A DNA stretch of 10,677 bases from JADYYB01 sp964402985 (GTDB taxonomy: Bacteria; Pseudomonadota; Alphaproteobacteria; Rhizobiales; Kaistiaceae), in NCBI GenBank assembly GCA_964402985.1, contig CAYOET010000006.1, positions 1 through 10,677 of the forward strand, written 5' to 3'. Numbering within the stretch: the stretch's first letter is position 1; each line of letters begins with the position of its first letter. Below are positions 6,713-10,677 of this stretch, piece by piece. The notes beneath the pieces are model-generated. The model ran no database searches. It had not been told where the DNA came from and saw only the letters and a list, made by a program, of their open reading frames with translations. A program made the position numbers and the translations under genes.

Positions 6713-9433
6713 ATGGCGAGCGACACCACCCTCATCGAAAGCATGCCGGGGCGGGCGACCCCGATGATGGAGCAGTACGCCGAGCTGAAGGCGCTCAATC
6801 CGGATTGCCTCCTCTTCTACCGGATGGGCGATTTCTACGAGCTCTTCTTCGACGACGCGGTGGTCGCCTCGGCGGCGCTCGGCATCACCCTCACCAAGCG
6901 CGGCAAGCATCTCGGCGCCGACATCCCGATGTGCGGGGTCCCCATCCACGCCGCCGACGAATATCTCGAGACGCTGATCGCGCTCGGCCACCGCGTCGCC
7001 GTCTGCGAGCAGACCGAGGACCCCGCCGAGGCCAGGAAGCGGAAGGGCAACACCCTCGTCCGCCGCGCCGTCGTCCGCCTCGTCACCCCCGGCACCCTCA
7101 CCGAGGACTCGCTCCTCGACTCGCGGCGCAGCAACTACCTCACGGCGGTCGCCCGCACCCGCGGGACCGGCTCGGACGGCGGCGACGGTTTCGCCCTCGC
7201 CACGGTCGACATCTCGACCGGCGAGTTCCGCCTGAGCTCGGTCGAGGCGGGCCAGCTCGGCGCCGAGTTGGCGCGTCTCGAGCCGAGCGAGGCCATCCTC
7301 GCCCTCCCGCTCTTCGAGGAGGAGGGGCTGAGATCGTTCTGGCGCGGCCTCGGCTTCGCGGTCACCCCGCTCGGCCCGAGCTTTTTCGACGGCGCCACCG
7401 CCGAGCGCCGCGTCTCCTCCTTCTTCGGCGTCGGTACCAGCGAGGGCTTCGGTTCCTTCACCCGCGCCGAGCTGTCCGCCGCCGCCGCGATCCTCGCCTA
7501 CATCGAGAAGACGCAAATCGGTGACCGGCCCGCCATCGCCCCGCCGCGCCGCGACGAAGGCGGCGGCGTCCTCCTCATCGACTCCGCCACAAGAGCCAAT
7601 CTCGAACTGGTGCGCTCCCTCGCCGGCGACAAGAAGGGCAGCCTCCTCGGCACCATCGACCGCACCGTCACCGCCGCCGGCTCGCGGCTTCTCCACCAGC
7701 GCCTCTCCGGTCCCTCGACGGATCCCGACCTCATCGCCCGCCGCCTCGACGCGGTCGAGCTCTTCGTCGAGCGGAGCGCCCTCCGCGCCGAGCTCCGCGC
7801 GGTCCTCGCCACCGCCCCGGACCTTCTCCGCGCGCTCGGCCGCCTCGCCCTCAACCGTGGCGGCCCGCGCGACCTCGCCGCCGTCGCTGCCGCGCTCACC
7901 GCAGCCGAGCGCGCCATGAGCCTCTTCGCGACCTCCGCCATCGACGAGGGCGAGATCGGCGCTGCCGCGGCCGCCCTCTCGGACGCCCCGCACGCGCTTG
8001 CCGCGCGGCTCACCGCCGCGCTCGCCGACGATCTCCCCTTCTTCAAGCGCGACGGCGGCTTCGTCCGCCCTGGCCACCTCGCCGATCTCGACTCGGAGCG
8101 CGCCCTCCGCGACGAGAGCCGCCGCGTCATCGCCGCGCTCGAGGCGAGCTACGCCGCCGACAGCGGCGTGAAGAGCCTCAAGATCCGCCACAACAACGTG
8201 CTCGGCTATTTCATCGAGGTCTCCGCCAGTCACGGCGAGAAGCTCCTCCCGCCCGCCGCCGGTGGCCGCTTCTTCCACCGCCAGACCCTGGCCGGCGCGA
8301 TGCGCTTCACCACCGGCGAGCTCAGCGACCTCGAGGCAAGGATCGCGAGCGCCGGCGACCGCGCGCTCGCCATCGAGCTCGCCGAGTTCGACGCGCTCTG
8401 CCGCGCCGTGGTCGAGGCAACCGCTGCGATCCGTGCCGCCGCCGAGGCGCTCGCCGCGCTCGACGTCGCCGCCGCCCTCGCCGAACTGGCCGCGGGCGAG
8501 AGCTGGCGCCGCCCGCTCGTCGATGGCTCGCTCGCCTTCAAGATCGTGGCCGCCCGCCACCCGGTGGTCGAAGCCGCGTTGAAGCGCGACGGTGGCAGCT
8601 TCATCGCCAACGACTGCGACCTTGGCGCGGACGCCCTTAGCGCGGGCGCCGGCCGGGCAGGGCGCATCTGGCTTCTCACCGGCCCCAACATGGGCGGCAA
8701 GTCGACCTTCCTTCGCCAGAACGCGCTTCTCGCCGTCCTCGCCCAGGCCGGCTCCTTCGTCCCCGCCGAGAGCGCCCATATCGGTGTCGTCGACCGCCTC
8801 TACAGCCGCGTCGGCGCGGCCGACGACCTAGCCCGCGGCCGCTCGACCTTCATGGTCGAGATGGTCGAGACCGCCGCGATCCTCAACCAGGCCGGCCCAC
8901 GCTCCCTCGTCATCCTCGACGAGATCGGCCGCGGCACCGCGACCTTCGACGGCCTCTCCATCGCCTGGGCGGCGATCGAGCATCTGCACGAGGTCAATCG
9001 CTGCCGCGCGCTCTTCGCGACCCACTATCACGAGCTGACCGAGCTCGCCCGCAGCCTCCCCCGCCTCGTGAATGCGACGGTGCGGGTCAAGGAATGGAAG
9101 GGCGAGGTGATCTTCCTCCACGAGATCGTGCCCGGCGCCGCGGACCGCTCCTACGGCATCCAGGTCGCCAAGCTCGCCGGGCTGCCCAAGCGGGTGATCG
9201 AGCGCGCCCGCGAGGTCCTCTCCGAGCTCGAGGAGAGCGACCGCCGCTCCCCCTCGGCCCGCAAGCTCGCCGAGCTCCCGCTGTTCGCGGCGCAGGCGCC
9301 GGCCGAGGAGCAGGCGCCGGTCGAGCCCGACCCGCTCCGTGCCGCGCTCGACAAGATCCGCCCCGACGACCTCTCCCCCCGCGAAGCCCTCGAAGCCCTC
9401 TACCGCCTGAAGGGCCTCGCGAGAGAGGAGTAG
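6713..9433 (+). CDS. mutS: DNA mismatch repair protein MutS
   Basis: This encodes a 906-residue mismatch-recognition ATPase of methyl-independent post-replicative repair; it acts as a clamp dimer recruiting MutL. The mismatch-binding domain starts with TPMMEQYAELKALNPDCLLF and has the wedge motif GDFYE (F41, E43, matching F36/E38 of E. coli). Connector, core and lever/clamp regions follow, including LKIRHNNVLGYFIEV. The ATPase has Walker A GPNMGGKST (657-665), ARGRSTFMVEM (707-717), Walker B LVILDEIGRGT (D736, E737) and ATHYHEL with H771. The tail has LPLF (855-858) in a place suited to beta-clamp binding, and ends with SPREALEALYRLKGL, the C-terminal dimerisation segment. Length is slightly above the E. 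coli protein (853) but usual for alphaproteobacteria, and all key residues are present. ATG 6713 lacks a strong ribosome binding site; ATG 6743 (codon 11) is also possible, as homology begins near residue 16. It looks monocistronic. Confidence 0.98.
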   Translation: MASDTTLIESMPGRATPMMEQYAELKALNPDCLLFYRMGDFYELFFDDAVVASAALGITLTKRGKHLGADIPMCGVPIHAADEYLETLIALGHRVAVCEQTEDPAEARKRKGNTLVRRAVVRLVTPGTLTEDSLLDSRRSNYLTAVARTRGTGSDGGDGFALATVDISTGEFRLSSVEAGQLGAELARLEPSEAILALPLFEEEGLRSFWRGLGFAVTPLGPSFFDGATAERRVSSFFGVGTSEGFGSFTRAELSAAAAILAYIEKTQIGDRPAIAPPRRDEGGGVLLIDSATRANLELVRSLAGDKKGSLLGTIDRTVTAAGSRLLHQRLSGPSTDPDLIARRLDAVELFVERSALRAELRAVLATAPDLLRALGRLALNRGGPRDLAAVAAALTAAERAMSLFATSAIDEGEIGAAAAALSDAPHALAARLTAALADDLPFFKRDGGFVRPGHLADLDSERALRDESRRVIAALEASYAADSGVKSLKIRHNNVLGYFIEVSASHGEKLLPPAAGGRFFHRQTLAGAMRFTTGELSDLEARIASAGDRALAIELAEFDALCRAVVEATAAIRAAAEALAALDVAAALAELAAGESWRRPLVDGSLAFKIVAARHPVVEAALKRDGGSFIANDCDLGADALSAGAGRAGRIWLLTGPNMGGKSTFLRQNALLAVLAQAGSFVPAESAHIGVVDRLYSRVGAADDLARGRSTFMVEMVETAAILNQAGPRSLVILDEIGRGTATFDGLSIAWAAIEHLHEVNRCRALFATHYHELTELARSLPRLVNATVRVKEWKGEVIFLHEIVPGAADRSYGIQVAKLAGLPKRVIERAREVLSELEESDRRSPSARKLAELPLFAAQAPAEEQAPVEPDPLRAALDKIRPDDLSPREALEALYRLKGLAREE

Positions 9434-9450
9434 CCCCCGGCGGCACCCTA

Positions 9451-9612
9451 AACCTCCCCCTTGCGGGGAGGTCGAAACCGCCCTTTCAGGCGGTTTCGGG
9501 AGGGGGTCGGCCGGATCGGGCGCCGGCTGATGTGACGGGAGACGCGGGCTGCGCCCGTTACCCCCTCCCGAAAAACGCTTCGCGTTTTCGACCTCCCCGC
9601 AAGGGGGAGGTT
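9451..9612. repeat. Composite palindromic intergenic repeat (two inverted copies of a hairpin unit)
   Basis: The outer arms 9451-9477 and 9586-9612 are perfect 27-base reverse complements (starting AACCTCCCCCTTGCGGGGAG). The inner arms 9494-9507 and 9560-9573 are perfect 14-base reverse complements (TTTCGGGAGGGGGT). Between outer and inner arm each half has its own hairpin tip: CCGCC-CTTTCA-GGCGG on the left (10-bp stem 9473-9482/9489-9498) and ACGC-TTC-GCGT on the right (9569-9590, one bulged A). The tips differ in sequence but both keep the hairpin. A 52-base GC-rich spacer (9508-9559) separates the halves. Both strands give the NLPLAGRS…RPPRKGEV-type spurious peptides often seen from such repeats in alphaproteobacterial genomes. 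It starts 17 bases after the mutS stop, so it may end or stabilise the mutS transcript. Whether it is dispersed in this genome cannot be seen from one copy. Confidence 0.88.
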
Positions 9613-9666
9613 AAGCGGTGGCAGGACGCAGCGCCCGCTAGGCCAGTGCAAACTCGTTAAACGAAA

Positions 9667-9693
9667 AAGGCCCCGGCGATTTGCCGGGGCCTT
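9667..9693 (-). terminator. Rho-independent terminator of the crystallin/SH3b gene
   Basis: An 11-bp perfect stem (AAGGCCCCGGC / GCCGGGGCCTT) closes a 5-base loop. On the minus strand it is followed by a T run (plus strand A at 9664-9668), about 27 bases after the stop of the gene at 9720-10667. On the plus strand the following bases (CTGACTT) are T-poor, so it is mainly a minus-strand terminator, though the stem could also slow transcripts leaving mutS. Confidence 0.85.
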
Positions 9694-9719
9694 CTGACTT
9701 CGGGACGACACTATTTCGT

Positions 9720-10667
9720 CTACCGGGCGAACACCCGGAACGACGAGATCGCGTCGTTGGCGTTGCCGCTCAGCTGGGAGACGTTGTTGCCCAGCGATTG
9801 GCAGCCATTCTGGTAGTCGAAGTCATTGCACACCTGGACCCACACCGACGGGTCGACGCGGATCGAGGAGATGCGGTCGTTCCAGTCCGGCCCGAGGGCG
9901 CGCACGTTCTGGCCCGGTCCGGCGCAGATGCTGCCGCCCTGGTAGTTCCAGTCGCCGTAGAAGCAGACCTGGCCCTGCGGCGGGGGCGGCGGCGGGGGCG
10001 GGAAGCCACCACCCGGAGGCGGGAACGGTCCCGCATTGCCCTGGCCGATCCGATACGACGAATACGCGTCGTTCCGGTTGCTGCCGATCTGCGGCGTGTC
10101 GCTCGTGTAGAAGTCGCAGCCGCCCTGGTAGAAGAAGTCGCGGCAGAGGATGGCGCCGCCCGAACTCGGCCCGACGCGGAGCGAGGAGATGCGGTCGTTC
10201 CAGCTCCCCGGCAGGTCGGGATCGGACTGTCCGCGCGTCGCGCAGAAGCTGGCGCCCTGGTAGTTGAAGTCCGCGTGGAAGCAGACCTGGTTGGCGCCCA
10301 CCGGCGGGATGGTCGGCTGACCCGGCCGCGGCGGGATCTGGTTCAGGAAGAACTGCAGAAGAGCGACGCCCATCTGCTGCCCGACCGAGGACAGCGGCGC
10401 CTGCCGCTGCGGGTCGCGCAGATACTGGGCCGACACCCAGCCGCGGAAGTTGCCGTAGAGGACGTTGCACCAAGCATAGCCTTGGTAGCAGCCATAGACC
10501 GGCACGATCGTGCCGGCCGGGATAGAGGTGATCGCACGGTACTGCGTACCGGGTCCTTCGCGCAGGTTCAGCCTTGTGGTGACCTGCGCCTGGTAGTTCT
10601 GCGCCTGGGCGGACGAGGCGAAGCCCGTCACTACCAGGAGCAGCAACAGAACCAAACGTGCTGCCAT
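9720..10667 (-). CDS. Exported SH3b protein with two beta/gamma-crystallin domains
   Basis: This encodes a 315-residue protein starting at ATG 10667. Residues 1-22 form a signal peptide (hydrophobic LVLLLLLVVTGF, cut after AQA). Residues 25-83 form a bacterial SH3 domain (TTRLNLREGPGTQYRAI … GWVSAQYL) of the kind linked to cell-wall or peptide binding. A Pro-rich segment leads to two beta/gamma-crystallin-type domains, at about 126-207 and 232-313, each with two Greek-key motifs. Recurrent features are CFHADFNYQGASFC / CFYGDWNYQGGSIC and four copies of the microbial Ca-binding pattern [ND][ND]xx[ST]S: NDRISS 157-162, NDAYSS 199-204, NDRISS 263-268 and NDAISS 304-309. A PPPGGGFPPPPPPPP linker (216-230) joins the domains. 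Paired cysteines in each domain (129/142, 175/184, 235/248, 280/289) suggest disulfides. It should be periplasmic, cell-surface or secreted. Calcium binding is a family-based prediction and the role is unknown; annotation as a peptidase-inhibitor (I36)-like protein is possible. The ribosome binding site lies at or beyond the right edge. Confidence 0.88.
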   Translation of the reverse strand: MAARLVLLLLLVVTGFASSAQAQNYQAQVTTRLNLREGPGTQYRAITSIPAGTIVPVYGCYQGYAWCNVLYGNFRGWVSAQYLRDPQRQAPLSSVGQQMGVALLQFFLNQIPPRPGQPTIPPVGANQVCFHADFNYQGASFCATRGQSDPDLPGSWNDRISSLRVGPSSGGAILCRDFFYQGGCDFYTSDTPQIGSNRNDAYSSYRIGQGNAGPFPPPGGGFPPPPPPPPQGQVCFYGDWNYQGGSICAGPGQNVRALGPDWNDRISSIRVDPSVWVQVCNDFDYQNGCQSLGNNVSQLSGNANDAISSFRVFAR

Positions 10668-10677
10668 CGATGTTTTC

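Noticed and set aside
6617..8779. Antisense frame open for over 2 kb across the first part of mutS, continuous with the GT4-like gene on the minus strand
   Set aside because: Its codons lie exactly opposite mutS codons. Stops there would need TTA, CTA or TCA in mutS, which are rare in such GC-rich coding DNA. The conceptual product is low-complexity Gly/Glu/Ala/Val/Arg-rich sequence with no recognisable domain, while the mutS strand has full-length homology.
9434..9711. Short frames after mutS giving NLPLAGRS and RPPRKGEV-type peptides
   Set aside because: They are translations of the palindromic repeat on either strand, without ribosome binding sites or independent homology.

Overview
This is chromosomal DNA from a high-GC bacterium, most likely an alphaproteobacterium of the Hyphomicrobiales (Rhizobiales) type. 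The evidence is the DnaK and MutS sequence flavour, codons ending almost always in G or C, an alphaproteobacterial RpoH-like promoter in front of dnaK, and a GC-rich palindromic intergenic repeat of a style common in that group. No phage, transposase, CRISPR, tRNA or rRNA is visible.

Layout. Positions 1-1289 (minus) hold the first 429 codons of dnaK, cut by the window edge. Its leader (1290-1454) has a clear Shine-Dalgarno sequence and a heat-shock-type promoter whose spacer is a perfect 14-bp palindrome. Positions 1552-1977 (plus) hold a decayed gene with one nonsense codon and three frame changes, which is a paralogue of the intact small exported protein just downstream (1997-2545, plus). 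A group of four glycosyltransferase genes follows: a GT2-like and a GT9-like gene in one minus-strand operon (2568-4485), a GT4 gene diverging from it (4579-5523, plus), and a second GT4/GT-B gene converging on that one (5528-6616, minus). mutS is complete at 6713-9433 (plus). After it come a large composite inverted repeat (9451-9612) and a rho-independent terminator (9667-9693). Positions 9720-10667 (minus) encode an exported protein with one SH3b domain and two beta/gamma-crystallin domains.

How the genes relate. dnaK and mutS are housekeeping genes (protein folding, mismatch repair). The DNA between them looks like a small accessory block for surface glycan assembly: one GT-A and three GT-B transferases without visible polymerase, flippase or sugar-nucleotide genes. 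They could add side residues to LPS, capsule or another envelope glycan made elsewhere, but donor and acceptor cannot be read from the sequence. The two exported proteins (1997-2545 and 9720-10667) are envelope or secreted proteins of unknown role.

I see no clearly new multi-gene system. The items most worth a second look are the crystallin/SH3b protein with four calcium-type motifs, the decayed paralogue beside its intact relative, the composite palindromic repeat, the palindrome inside the dnaK promoter, and the isolated glycosyltransferase group.
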